NCBI GenBank assembly: GCA_018894105.1
Contig: CM032121.1
Location: forward strand, 41,041,740-41,105,739
Direction: 5' to 3'
DNA length: 64,000 nucleotides
DNA from: Jacaranda mimosifolia
Lineage: Eukaryota; Streptophyta; Magnoliopsida; Lamiales; Bignoniaceae
Shown here piece by piece: positions 54,601 to 64,000 of the stretch. The position numbers were made by a program, and so were the translations under genes. The notes under the pieces are model-generated. The model saw only the letters and a program-made list of their open reading frames with translations. It was not told the origin of the DNA and searched no databases. Each line of letters starts with the position of its first letter. Position 1 is the stretch's first letter.

Positions 54601-54618
54601 GCACTTGCTGATAGTTAA
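42664..54618 (+). CDS. ACS: Acetyl-CoA synthetase (AMP-forming), plastid/peroxisome-type ACS, 785 aa (712 aa from inner ATG)
   Basis: Eighteen exons in phase: 42664-43116, 44501-44644, 44730-44885, 44985-45107, 45194-45362, 46246-46328, 47059-47160, 47249-47337, 47446-47536, 47913-48026, 49736-49812, 49931-50009, 50087-50155, 51004-51179, 51339-51395, 52340-52430, 52548-52646 and 54433-54618. It joins acetate, ATP and CoA into acetyl-CoA. Motifs are the P-loop [13 protein letters not shown] (residues about 398-411), [10 protein letters not shown] (about 549-558), the hinge motif [15 protein letters not shown] and the catalytic Lys in TRSGKIMRR (about K747). The ACS-specific N-terminus includes [14 protein letters not shown]. 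The start is ambiguous. ATG 42664 gives a basic, Ser/Thr-rich, transit-peptide-like extension, while ATG 42883 ([10 protein letters not shown]) lacks it. The intron after 48026 begins with GC, not GT. The last intron (52647-54432) carries repeat DNA. I recall one such gene in Arabidopsis, At5g36880. Confidence 0.93.
44022..44246 (+). repeat. Imperfect direct repeat inside ACS intron 1
   Basis: A unit of about 70 bp in intron 1 (43117-44500) begins gggctgtgcagtggcttgtt near 44022. It recurs from gggatgctccgtttcttggt near 44156. Both contain gaagcgag/gaggcgag, cttggtgg/tttggtgg and gaaacaatttc/ggaacaatttc blocks. The two copies fall in one open frame (about 104 codons from 44015), but it has no splice links or recognised family, so I treat it as non-coding. 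Confidence 0.5.
52044..52160. repeat. G-rich tract and (CTTTTTT)n array in an ACS intron
   Basis: A G-rich stretch (ggcggggggtttggggggtg, about 52044-52063) is followed by an array of ttttttc units at about 52117-52160. Both lie in the intron before the exon starting at 52340. Simple sequence only. Confidence 0.8.
53312..54040. mobile_element. MITE-like repeat DNA, copy B, in the last ACS intron
   Basis: Opens with gggaatgtttggttatgttt near 53316, which matches the left end of the element at 30893. The stretch 53805-54010 then matches the interior of that element block by block. Between these lies unmatched DNA (about 53440-53750), so this copy is rearranged or carries another insertion. A second gtttggttatgttt near 54027 is in direct, not inverted, orientation. 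Non-coding. Confidence 0.55.
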
Positions 54619-55168
54619 TTTTGAAGCTTGGATACTAATGCTAGTGGAACTGGAAAATAAGCTGGGTGTCATTGCACGATATGTACGAGTAGTATCATAG
54701 ATTTGTTTTTCCGTATGCTATCAACTTATGTAAACTTTAAACTCGTCAAAGAGCTTTTTATCGCACATTTATGGTGGCAATGGACCATTATAATAAAATT
54801 GCTGATGCAGCACCCTGTAATTCAGGAAATTTTTTCAAAATAGCTACAGAACGTTCTTATGAGGGTTCTCCAGGAACTTCGGTTACAATGAGATTGGGGC
54901 TACTATCAATAGACTTGTCTGAAACTGTTCTTTATTCAATTTTAGATTGGGAGTAGCAAGCAACCATTTCATCTTGTTATCATTTATAGGACGATGAAGA
55001 AAATACAGAAACCTCAGGGAAATAAATAAAAGACATAGGAGGAGAAAAAAAAAAGCAATATTGTCGCCCATATAACCACACATACGAATACTATACTTTT
55101 CAAATGGAGGAGAAACAACATATGGTGAAAGGCATCACATCCACTTGTCTTAGAAGTAAATTTCCGAA
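54619..55168. other. Convergent intergenic region: ACS and glutaredoxin 3' UTRs
   Basis: 550 bp between two facing stop codons. It presumably holds both 3' UTRs and polyadenylation sites. Nothing else was seen. Confidence 0.6.
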
Positions 55169-56784
55169 TTAGGAACAAATGGTCTTCTCCAATATTTCCT
55201 GCAACTCCCCGCTCTTGTATGCCTCTGTTTCAAAGTTGAAGATGAAACATGTCAGACTTGCATTACTGAAAACCTGATACAAGCTAGCAGCACGTCTCCA
55301 ACCAAACATTTCAAAGGGCAATTTTACCAACGATTAGGCATAAACACTGGTTAAGTAGTTCATTTGCTCTAGAATCATCATCTATAATTCCTCAGATGAA
55401 TCTAATAAAGGAGAACGGGTGTTGGGCGCAAGGAGTATGGTTGTTGATGATGCAAAGGGTATAACATCCTTGCTCCCTCCATTCAAATATCGATCAGGAA
55501 TAAATGTAATGTTAAACAGGAAATTAGCAACCTTTAGTCTGTTTTAGATTCTTCCATCATGCAAAGGGTATAATCATCTGAAATCTTAGGAGGCTATGGG
55601 TAAAAATTGGCCTACATTTCTATTTCTTTGAGATAACTCGGTAGTCAGACATCTAGCTAGCTAGAACTGGAACTAGAACGAAAATCATTTATTTATTCGA
55701 CCAGCCTTATCCCTTAACCCTCATAATGAGAAGCTGGTGGAGTCTATACCATACAAGGACCCCTAAATCTCCACAACTTCACCGGGGTCTTAGATCCATG
55801 AAAGGAGGAGGACAAAAACAAGTGCATCTTTCTCCTAGCTCTCCTACCTAAATCTCCACCCTACCAATACTTGAAAGGACGGGCAATTCTTATTGAGGAT
55901 TGCGAATGGAATTCTAGTCTTTAGCTCGATGTATGCCATATTACGTACGTTAATAATAAGCAAATTAAATTTAAGGTGAATTGCATTTGCATAGATGATC
56001 AAATAAATGAAAATGAAATAAACACTTATCTATTTTAATGCCAAGAAAGAAGGGAAGGGAAGGGAACTGGGACACACTTACCTACAGTAATGTCACAGCC
56101 ACCAAAGAACTCGCCGTCGATGTATAATTGGGGAAAAGTTGGCCAGCTGGAGTACTCCTTTAATCCCTGACGCAACATCTCATTTTCCAGAATGTTTATG
56201 GTTTCAAAAGGCACATTCAAGGATTTGAGTATCTGCACAACATTATTTGAAAATCCACACTGGGGGAATTCCTTAGTTCCTTTCATGAACACAAGTACCT
56301 TGTGTGAGCTAACAACTTTATCCAAGCTACTCTTCAACTCAGGAGTTAGAGCTGCGGGACAAACATTTTTTTGAACTTTAATTTGCTTAAAATCTCAACT
56401 GAATAATATAATGAATGAATTGAATAATTCCATTTGTCATTATATTCTTGTATCACTACTGCTTGCTGTTTCCAACATTTTTTCCATCCTAATTTGTAAT
56501 AAAATACTTTAAAAAGACGAAACGCTTCTGGCTTGGAAGTGGGCCGTGGAATCAACAATCAATTTCAATTAATTCAGCGCGAGGTAGATACCTGAAAAAC
56601 ATCGGATGGAGGTGGTCTTTCTACTAGCAGTGGGACCAAGTCTCAAAGAAACAGCAGCGCTCGAACTCCAGTACATGTCCTGAACTGTGTTAATCTTTGT
56701 CGGGTGGCCTTTGTATTGGCGGCGGCTAACCCAAGCCAACACCGGCGAGCAATTAGTCAACGGGGAGGGGCATGCGAAGCCCAT
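55169..56784 (-). CDS. GRXS14: Plastid CGFS-type monothiol glutaredoxin (GRXS14-like), 172 aa
   Basis: Three exons on the minus strand: 56784-56592, 56351-56082 and 55224-55169. They total 519 nt in phase. The N-terminal 64 residues (starting MGFACPSPLTNCSPVL) are rich in Ser/Arg/Lys and poor in acid, as expected of a plastid transit peptide. The mature part begins near ALTPELKSSLDKVV. It carries the active-site CGFS at about 96-99 inside MKGTKEFPQCGFSNNVVQIL, the substrate-binding block WPTFPQLYIDGEFFGGCDI, and the C-terminus EAYKSGELQE...CS. Proteins of this class bind and transfer a [2Fe-2S] cluster with glutathione. The last exon is only 56 nt and is easy to miss; reading through the donor at 56082 gives a false C-terminus. 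A (TG)n run lies in the leader, 36 bp upstream of the ATG. Confidence 0.92.
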
Positions 56785-57119
56785 CTCAGCCAAAAAGTCA
56801 ACTATCAACAACCTGCCCCTGTGTGTGTGTGTGTGTGTGTGTGCAGAAACGCAAGAACCAACAATTGTTAAATTAAGATTTTTGAGATCATAAATGTTTT
56901 TTGAAACTATTATGAGTGAACTACATTTTCTAATATAAAAATACCAAAAGCACAGCCCCAAAAAAGAAAAACTAAAAAGAAAAAGGGAAATGAATAAAAT
57001 TAATTAAAAAAGTATCAGGGTGGCAAATGTAGTAGGGTTTGGGTGGTCCTCCTTCTTGACCTCAAAAGTCTACATCAGTCAAAGTTGCTGCTTCATTTCC
57101 GGCCACCAGATCTTATAAG
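56785..57119. promoter_or_regulatory. Shared divergent promoter region, glutaredoxin and eRF1 copy
   Basis: About 335 bp between the glutaredoxin ATG (minus) and a candidate 5' UTR exon end on the plus strand (CTTATAAG|GTAATC, boundary 57119/57120). If that donor pairs with the acceptor at 58655-58656 (TTTGTAG), both genes start from this short interval. Individual core promoter elements were not assigned. Confidence 0.4.
56821..56843. repeat. (TG)n microsatellite in the glutaredoxin leader
   Basis: Eleven TG dinucleotides at 37-59 bp upstream of the glutaredoxin ATG, read as (CA)n on its coding strand. It probably lies within the 5' UTR. Confidence 0.9.
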
Positions 57120-58656
57120 GTAATCATTTCTCAAACTTGAACTTTTTACTTGGATTTTATCCGTGTGTGTGTTGGTGTAGTGTACTTGCTCACTTATGAC
57201 TTACCTTGTCCAAAGCTAATAAAAAACCTCTTATCTTACGTTCTTCTGATGGATGTTTCTTCTTCTGTCTTACATTCTTTTGCATCTTTATCCTTAATTC
57301 CTTCTCTGTTTTCATTTCACATGTCGAGCTATATTGCCAACATAATGGTCAAGATTCAGATAATATCGGTCTGAATTAGCATATACAAATACAATGATAT
57401 TTAAAAAAGAAAAATGATATTATTATGACCCAAAGTATCTGAGTAAATATATTGAATTGTTTTTAGGCCTTTCAAATCAGGAAATATGTTATAAGAAATT
57501 ATATGACTCGGATCTTAAATGAATATGATCACTTATCATATGCGGGATCCATTCATTTCTCTTCACGGATCTTTTATTTGGATTTGATCTTTGGATATTT
57601 TAATCAAACTACATATAGAACAATTGAATAGAATTAGGATAAAATCAATCCCAGTGACAACCTTACTTCTGCCAATTCGTGTTTGGAGGATAATATAATG
57701 GCAATCTTATTTCAGGAGTTTTTAATAGCTTTTTGGAGAACTTTTTGGAGAACATTATTTAATAGCTTTGTGTTTCCTTTTTATATGCTAGTATTGTGTG
57801 CAATAATCACAATTGAAAAGCATGCGTTATTAGTTCAACATTTTTGATTGAAACACACATTTTACTGGATGATCCTACCACCTTATTGGGCTCCTTGATG
57901 AATCCATTTGTACTTAAATGTTAACACGTTGACTTCTACCATCTCAATTCTCCATGTTAAATGTTGTTCCATGCATCCTCAGAATTAATTGATGTCATCT
58001 ATGGTCATTTTGTGACTGTTACTACACTTCCATCCAAGAAGAGATGTTTTCTTGCAAGTGACTTGACTGGATTCCCTTACCTTCAAAGGGAGGTAAACTC
58101 ATGATTTGTTTCTGAGGAATGGAAGTTGAAGGTATTGCCATGCAAATTTACCAGGAATTCACTGTGCTGGGTCTCTTTTAGTGGCAATTTTAGGTGTGAG
58201 GTATATTATTATGATACCAGGTGTCTGGAGGCATTGCAACATGAACTTATGTTCAATGAATGGAAATTTTCCATCCTCACAGGTACTGGAAGTACTGGAA
58301 GGTTATGTGATATGTGTATGAAATTGCATCAGTGCGCCAAACTTCATAAACCTTAATTTAAACCTACCTCAGATTGAAGTTTGAATTCCAGTTGGAAGAT
58401 ATTGTGTGACTGCAGATATTCAAATTTAAATAGTCAGTTCAAATTTGTGTTGATATTATCTGAATAATCATGTTATGTTGATTCATTAGATAAGTTGTTT
58501 AGCTATATGTTTTCTAGTCTACGGTTTGTCAACAATGATTGCATAATTCATTAATTAGATTTCTTCTTTTATATTGTAGAAAAAATGGAAGCACTCTTCC
58601 TTGAGGTCCCTAAACCTCTGCCCCTTCATGCCTAATTTCTGAACAATGTTTGTAGG
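57120..58656 (+). other. Probable 5' UTR intron of the eRF1 copy
   Basis: About 1.5 kb of T-rich DNA between a donor-like GTAATC at 57120 and an acceptor-like tttgtag ending 58656, 36 bp before the eRF1 ATG. No coding exon or RNA gene was recognised in it. Retention of a leader intron would argue against origin by retroposition. Confidence 0.4.
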
Positions 58657-58692
58657 TTGTAGCTTTGCTATTCTTGCTTAGTCTGGCTTGAA

Positions 58693-59998
58693 ATGGCAGA
58701 TGGTCATGAATCTGATAAAAACATTGAGATATGGAAAATCAAGAAACTGATCAAGGCATTGGAATCTGCTAGAGGCAATGGAACCAGCATGATATCACTT
58801 ACAAAGCCTCATAGGGATCAGATCTCACGGGTTACGAAGATGCTTGGTGATGAATTTGGAACAGCTTCGAATATTAAAAGTAGGCTTTATCGTCAATCTG
58901 TACTTGGCGCCATTACTTCAGCCCAACAGAGGCTAAAACTTTACAGTAAGGTTCCTCCAAATGGCTTGGTTCTTTACACTGGAACTATTGTTACCGAAGA
59001 TGGCAAGGAGAAGAAGGTGACAATTGATTTTGAGCCATTTAAACCCATAAATGCATCTTTGTACCTATGTGATAACAAGTTTCATACAGAAGCCTTAAAT
59101 GAACTTCTGGAATCTGATGACAAATTTGGTTTTATAGTCATGGATTGGAATGGCACCCTTTTTGGCACCGTTGAGTGGAAATACTCGAGAGGTACTTCTT
59201 AAGTTTACGGTTGATCTTCCAAAGAAGCATGGCAGGGGAGGACAATCAGCTCTTCGTTTTGCACGTCCGAGGATGGAGAAACGACACAACTATGTGAGAA
59301 AGACTGCAGAACTCGCAACACAATTCTTCATTAACCCAAATACCAGTCAGCCTAATGTTGCTGGTCTTATACTTGCTGGTTCTGCTGACTTCAAGACTGA
59401 ACTGAGCCAATCAGATATGTTTGATCCCCGTCTTCAGGCCAAGATACTTAACGTGGTTGATGTTTCCTATTGTGGGGAAAATGGTTTCAATCAAGCTATT
59501 GAGTTGTCAGCAGAAATTCTTTCAAATGTTAAGTTCATTCAAGAGAAACGCTTGATTGGCAAGTATTTCAAGGAGATCAGTCAGGATACGGGGAAATATG
59601 TATTTGGCGTAGATGATACGTTGAAGACTCTGGAAATGGGTGCTGTTGAAACCTTAATTGTGTGGGAGAATTTGGATATAACTAGATATGTCTTGAAAAA
59701 CAGTGTCACGAGTGAGATAACCATTAAGCACCTGAAAAAGGAGGAAGAGACTGATCAGAGTAATTTTAGGGATATGGCCACCTCTGCAGAATTGGAGTTT
59801 CAGGAAAAAATGCCATTGCTCGAATGGTTTGCAAATGAATACAAGAGGTTTGGTTGCACGCTTGAATTTGTCACAAACAAATCACAAGAGGGGTCACAAT
59901 TTTGTTGGGGATTTGGTGGAATTCTTCGTTATCAGTTTGATATAAGATCATTAGATGAGGTATCCGACGACGGTGAAGTATATGAAGATTCTGATTAG
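58693..59998 (+). pseudogene. Eukaryotic release factor 1 (eRF1) copy, frameshifted
   Basis: An intronless frame starting [19 protein letters not shown] matches eRF1, which recognises all three stop codons and triggers peptide release. The N domain is readable: GNGTSMISL, the stop-reading motif NIKS (TASNIKSRL) and YLCDNKF. At about 59170 one extra G (ggcaccgttgagtgg) shifts the frame, and the opened frame stops after 169 codons. The rest continues in the next frame to the TAG at 59998: [10 protein letters not shown] (GGQ hydrolysis motif), then [13 protein letters not shown] and the C domain. Other lesions at sites I recall as near-invariant are MDGNG to MDWNG, FCRGFGG to FCWGFGG, YGGENG to YCGENG, and loss of three residues of the GGIGG stretch. 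Plant eRF1 coding regions are normally single-exon, so lack of introns does not prove retroposition. Most likely a decaying duplicate. A sequencing error would explain the shift but not the substitutions. Confidence 0.85.
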
Positions 59999-60656
59999 AG
60001 TTTGCAGACAATTAATACCTCCAGAGAATATAGTCATGTTGCACTACTAAAAAAAAACCTAGATTCAATAATTTCAGTTGATCCTGCATAGATTGGTTTC
60101 CCTCAGTATGGTCGTTCTACTCCACTTGCTTTGATTGCTTGTGTTGTACTGTTGTAGGATTCCTTCCACGTTGATTGACAGACATTTGGACACATTTTTC
60201 TTTCCCTTTTCGAATTTACGTCTTACATTTGTAGATTGTAGGTGTACAGGTCTGGGCCCTTCATTTTGGAATGAGAATAAATCGTTATGCCTGGTGGCTC
60301 TTCTTTTCAGAATGGCCACTTTTTCCCCTTCTTTATCATACAGCGTAAAAGTTGTTGAGCTATGAGTTAAAACTAGCTAATGCCTTGGTCATTTACATTC
60401 TTACCTCTCTCTATTTCCCCAAGAACAACTATTCTTTTTGGCCTCGGTTCTGTTTTACTGTTTCCTTATTCTTTCGCTTTTTCACTTTCACTTTGCTGTT
60501 TATTAAAGGAAAAAGGGAAAAAACATGAAAAGACAAAGTGATTCTTCCCTCCCTCTTTTCCTTAACTAACACTCCATTTAGGATGAAGAGCCCAAAAATT
60601 GTTAGGGACTTAATATGAGTTCCATCCGCTAATGTACTTGTAATAGTAGCATTTGT
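59999..60656. other. eRF1-copy 3' flank and DUF761 upstream region
   Basis: About 660 bp, pyrimidine-rich. It presumably contains the eRF1-copy 3' UTR and the DUF761 promoter and leader. No other feature was recognised. Confidence 0.5.
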
Positions 60657-61310
60657 ATGACTCAAACAAAGCCAACAGATATAGATATGCTAAAGAAGGT
60701 GATGGTAATGCTGGCATCCAAATATTTGGCCATCAAGGCTAAGATGAGAGACATAGAGACCCGTCTCATCATAAACTCGCTTTTGCTGCGGGACAAGAAG
60801 GTCGTCCGGTATCTCTTCCGTCAGAGGAGATACTTTAACCTGCCCGACACTGTTGAAGATGGAGATTGCCAATCAGACAACTTCAACAACTCCATTGCTA
60901 CTACTCCAGTCAGCATAGACGAGAACAAGATGAAAATGGAGGAAGATTACCTGCCCAACACAGTTGAAGATGAGGATAGCCAATCAAACAATATTGCTGC
61001 TGCACTTATTAACAATTCCATTGCTAATACTCCACTCAGCATACTGCAGCTGGCAGAAGAGAAGATGGAAATGGAAAAAGATGAAGAATTTCTGGATTTG
61101 AGACACTCACTTTTCGAAGATGATCAAATGGATTATCAATCGAGATCTGTTATAGATATGGTAAAGAAAGTGAAAGAGGGACAAGGGAAGGAGTTCAGAC
61201 TGGAGGACGACATAGACCAGGTGGCTGACTTGTTCATTCAGAGATTTCATCAACAGATTAAATTGCAGAAGTTCCAACACGAGCCTCCACTCTCTTACTT
61301 TCCAGTCTAA
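60657..61310 (+). CDS. DUF761 (cotton-fibre-protein-like) protein, 217 aa, with internal duplication
   Basis: A single-exon frame. The N-terminus (MLKKVMVMLASKYLAIKAKM and RLIINSLLLRDKKVV) is the basic, helical lead typical of plant DUF761 proteins. The C-terminus EDDIDQVADLFIQRFHQQIK and LQKF is the DUF761 signature. Molecular function is unknown. Between these, residues about 62-96 and 99-140 repeat one another: LPDTVEDGDCQSDN with NNSIATTPVSI and KMKME, against LPNTVEDEDSQSNN with NNSIANTPLSI and KMEME. The middle is acidic and probably disordered. No transmembrane segment or signal peptide is evident. The first ATG (60657) and the ATG at 60687 are both plausible starts. The latter matches the usual family N-terminus better, but the first keeps the longest frame. 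Confidence 0.8.
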   Translation: MTQTKPTDIDMLKKVMVMLASKYLAIKAKMRDIETRLIINSLLLRDKKVVRYLFRQRRYFNLPDTVEDGDCQSDNFNNSIATTPVSIDENKMKMEEDYLPNTVEDEDSQSNNIAAALINNSIANTPLSILQLAEEKMEMEKDEEFLDLRHSLFEDDQMDYQSRSVIDMVKKVKEGQGKEFRLEDDIDQVADLFIQRFHQQIKLQKFQHEPPLSYFPV

Positions 61311-61718
61311 TTAAACTTGTTTTTTCTTCTTTTCTTTTCCTTTTCCTTTTCCTTTTTTTCTTTTTCTTTTTTTTTTTTTTGGGGGGGGGGGGGGGGGGGA
61401 GGGGTGGGTGTTGTCCTCCTCGAATGTTATCTAATGTTTCTCAATTTGTCTAAAAGTTTACCAGTATATCATGGAATGCTTCCAGCAGAATAATCAGTAT
61501 CCTGCAGGAAACTAGTGGCTGCATATATGATTAACTACTTTGAATGTTTTTCCATGGAACGCTTCACATGGCAAGATTGAATAGTTCGCCGTTCCAGAAT
61601 AGTGAAGGTGTACAATGAGAGCTTACACAACTGATTTTTTAAAAATACAAGAACAGGGCATGTGAAACAGACAGCATAAAAGTCATTCTCAGATGATTGT
61701 CCTGCGTGTGGGTTAGAC
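61311..61718. other. Convergent intergenic region with T/G homopolymers
   Basis: 408 bp between the DUF761 stop and the NIPA stop. The left half is pyrimidine-rich and leads into T14 followed by G19 (61367-61399), then aggggtgggtg. The rest is presumably 3' UTR sequence of both genes. Confidence 0.6.
61367..61410. repeat. T14-G19 homopolymer pair
   Basis: Fourteen T are followed directly by nineteen G, then aggggtggg. This is a candidate quadruplex or an artefact of homopolymer calling. Confidence 0.9.
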
Positions 61719-63828
61719 CTACTTAATGCCCTGCGGAAGCATTGTTGTTGTCTCTAATAAATTCTCACCATCGTCATCAATCCTACTCCAACCTGGGGTT
61801 CTAAAGGAGAATAACTTGGTCCTATCAAGATTATTCCCTCTGAAACCAGTTATTTTAGATGAAACCATGGGCATCACAAGAACTGATGATGCATGAATTG
61901 ATTCTTCTCCCAAACCAAATGATAATGAACAAGCAGCCTGCACAAAAACCAAAATATTACTACTGAAACTTACCATTCTATTCAAGAGAGCAAACAAAGT
62001 AATAGCAGAACCTTAGTCTTGACTATCAAATTTGCAGCTTTCATCCGCACCATACGCACAAGTGATCTCATGTCTTTAATTTGTGAATCTTCAGAAGGCA
62101 CCATAAACCTGTAATTGATTGCACATTGTAAGTCCAAATGAGGGACAACCACATTAAAGCAATTGTTGATTTAGCCAAAACAGAGGAGAAAGTAGTTGAT
62201 TCTACATGAGACATGGATGACTTTGTGGGAGTAGTAGTTATATCACATATACAAACTTTAATTCATGTCAATTGGGCCATACCTCTCCAGATCATTTGGA
62301 TGACTTGCAGTTACAGAAACCAGAGCTGTATCTTTGATTTCCCCTCCTGACAAAATCCCTAATTTTTACTATATTCTTAAATGCCACAACAGAAGCATGA
62401 AAGGAAGCCTATGACCATTGACATACCTTTTGACTCATCAGGTGCAAGCAAAGAAATGCCTATGAATACAGAAAGCATTCCTAGTATGAACATTGTAGTT
62501 CGTAATGCATCAAATACCTGCATAAATAGAATTCAATTTTTAACCATGTCAAGCTCAAATTAACGAGAAAAGTTTCGGAATATTGAAAACGAATACCAGG
62601 CCCACCGCCCATGGCTCAAATAAACCCTCTAAAGCCAAATACTTAGTGGAAGTAACTCAGCCAATTAAACATGATTGGACTAGGATACCCGAAAAAACAA
62701 ATGTGTGCCATTAATAGCAACATACTGGAAGGCATTCTTGAGCTGCAAGAAATTTTGCCTGACATTAAGCAATACAAAAGAGACCATAACCATCATTTAT
62801 CCAACCACCACTCTTAGAGCCAAAACTACTACCTAGACATAATGTCCCAAAAGATGAGGCCTAGAGTTTATGAAATTTTAGTTCCTTGTAGTTCTTTTAG
62901 CTATTCAGACACAGATTGTTGACAATAAATGAACACGCAAAAATCCCTACATAACTTGTCTACCAGCAGCCCTGGTTGGCAAGGCAGATAAAGTTGAAAG
63001 AACAATAATAACTGAGCCACCACACAATGTCAAAATTAAAAGATGTGAGTTGAGGAGGGAAGGAACACCTGATATTCCTGGAAATATACAAATCCTGTAC
63101 AAATAGAGAAAAATGTCCAAACAATCTGAAACATAGGGACAATGAGTATTGCATCAAACAGGGACAATCCTTCATTCAGCCTCGCCATCTGACAACATCA
63201 ACAATTAAACATGATTGGTTATTTCATGTAAGAAAGCATACTTTTCCCATCACCACATTCAAAAAATAGATGTGTTTGACGTTTACCCAAAATCCAGCTG
63301 TACTAAAAAATAATAGTAGCATGGAGTACGTGAACCAACTATGCAACTGATACCCACTTGAAATGGACAATCTTAGCAGATTTGATCTACAAAAGTAAGT
63401 AAGAGTCAGTAATAGATATACTCTATAAACAGTTTTAGCACTTAGAAGAAACAAATCATAGTACAACTTACAGAGACTTTGCAAACAACACAGAACATGA
63501 TCCCACAGCACCTGAAACAATGGCATAAGAGAGTGGAAGAAGCATGTGCCAGTATGGCTTCATGTCATTCCCTGGAATAGCAAGCAGTACTTCTCCTCTT
63601 CTGTATTTTTCCATCATTGACCGATTACAAGGACGAATAGAGTGTGTTGGTTATTGAACCATATAATAAATCAAATAGAAGCTTTATTTACTTCCATTAT
63701 TTTGAATTTTACCATATCCTCCCACCTATATATTGAGTGGTTCAAGCAGACAACTATCACCAGAATCAGACAGTAAATCAGGAAAGTAGTGTTGCCGTAC
63801 TTCTCTGCCAACTGCTCAGGTGTGTAAA
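61719..63828 (-). CDS. NIPA8-like probable magnesium transporter, C-terminal part (partial at 5' end)
   Basis: Eight exons on the minus strand join in phase: 63828-63726, 63600-63472, 63386-63287, 63188-63069, 62517-62427, 62346-62283, 62108-62012 and 61937-61719. They give about 306 residues ending in TAG. The peptide begins YTPEQLAEKYGNTTFLIYCL and continues with hydrophobic helices: PYWHMLLPLSYAIVSGAVGS, FTYSMLLLFFSTAGFW, FDAILIVPMFQIVWTFFSIC and FDALRTTMFMLGMLSVFIGI. The soluble tail contains ASSVLVMPMVSSKITGFRGN. This matches DUF803/NIPA proteins, and the tail resembles Arabidopsis NIPA8 as I recall it. The family belongs to the drug/metabolite transporter fold, and Mg2+ transport is assigned mainly from animal NIPA proteins. 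The N-terminal exons lie beyond position 64000, and 63829-64000 looks intronic. Confidence 0.85.
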
Positions 63829-64000
63829 CTGTTGGGAGAGAAAAAGCAGTGAGAAAGAGTAATCAATTCACCAAAATATCACACAGATTAATGTCATGTC
63901 AGGTCTCTTAACTGCTACCATAACAATTAACAACACAAAACCATCATTACTAAAGCAATGAACAAATTTATGATATTAGAATGACAGATGGAAATGATCT

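Noticed and set aside
56035..56337. 100-codon glutaredoxin frame ending VPFPSLLSWH
   Set aside because: It reads through the intron donor at 56082. The true C-terminus is encoded by a separate 56-nt exon at 55224-55169.
58693..59202. Programmed +1 frameshift in eRF1 as in bacterial RF2
   Set aside because: No slippery codon plus stop, and no Shine-Dalgarno-like or stem-loop stimulator is visible at the shift. Several conserved residues are also changed, so pseudogenisation is simpler.
59095..59289. Minus-strand open frame opposite the eRF1 frameshift site
   Set aside because: Antisense shadow of a conserved coding region, with no similarity of its own.
1..64000. tRNA genes, rRNA, CRISPR arrays and prokaryotic operons
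   Set aside because: Looked for B-box-like GGTTCRANYCC strings, regularly spaced palindromic repeats and closely packed intronless genes. None seen. The window is plant nuclear DNA.

Overview
This is nuclear DNA from a flowering plant, most likely a eudicot. Every recognisable gene is plant-like, is split by AT-rich GT-AG introns (one GC-AG exception), and is separated from its neighbours by AT-rich DNA with microsatellites and MITE-like elements. I saw no rRNA, tRNA, CRISPR array, operon or organelle-type gene order. Exon boundaries were placed by eye, using splice dinucleotides, reading phase and recalled family sequences. No alignment or transcript data was available.

Layout: (1) 433-3068 (+), the 3' part of a DUF3754 membrane protein gene. 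(2) 3069-7550, about 4.5 kb with no recognisable gene. (3) 7551-10174 (-), a short receptor-like kinase with one membrane segment, plus a 5' UTR exon near 11081-11330. (4) 13781-30555 (-), a 23-exon importin-13/transportin-3-like gene that holds a nested pair of MITEs in one intron. (5) 34061-40561 (+), an OTU-family cysteine protease (deubiquitinase). (6) 42664-54618 (+), acetyl-CoA synthetase in 18 exons. (7) 55169-56784 (-), a plastid-type CGFS monothiol glutaredoxin (GRXS14 type). (8) 58693-59998 (+), an eRF1 copy broken by a one-base frameshift. (9) 60657-61310 (+), a DUF761 protein with an internal duplication. (10) 61719-63828 (-), the 3' part of a NIPA8-like magnesium transporter gene that runs off the right edge.

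These are mostly unrelated housekeeping genes, as is usual in plants: acetate activation, Fe-S/redox handling, nuclear transport, deubiquitination, translation termination and ion transport. They do not form a pathway cluster. The glutaredoxin gene and the eRF1 copy are divergent and share a short intergenic promoter region. The importin and OTU genes are also divergent. ACS/glutaredoxin and DUF761/NIPA converge.

I did not find a convincing new multi-gene system. The points most worth checking are the frameshifted eRF1 copy, a GC-AG intron in ACS, the nested MITE insertion, a MITE family present twice in the window, the DUF761 duplication, the kinase's non-canonical motifs, and several long G/C homopolymers that may be assembly artefacts or quadruplex-forming DNA.
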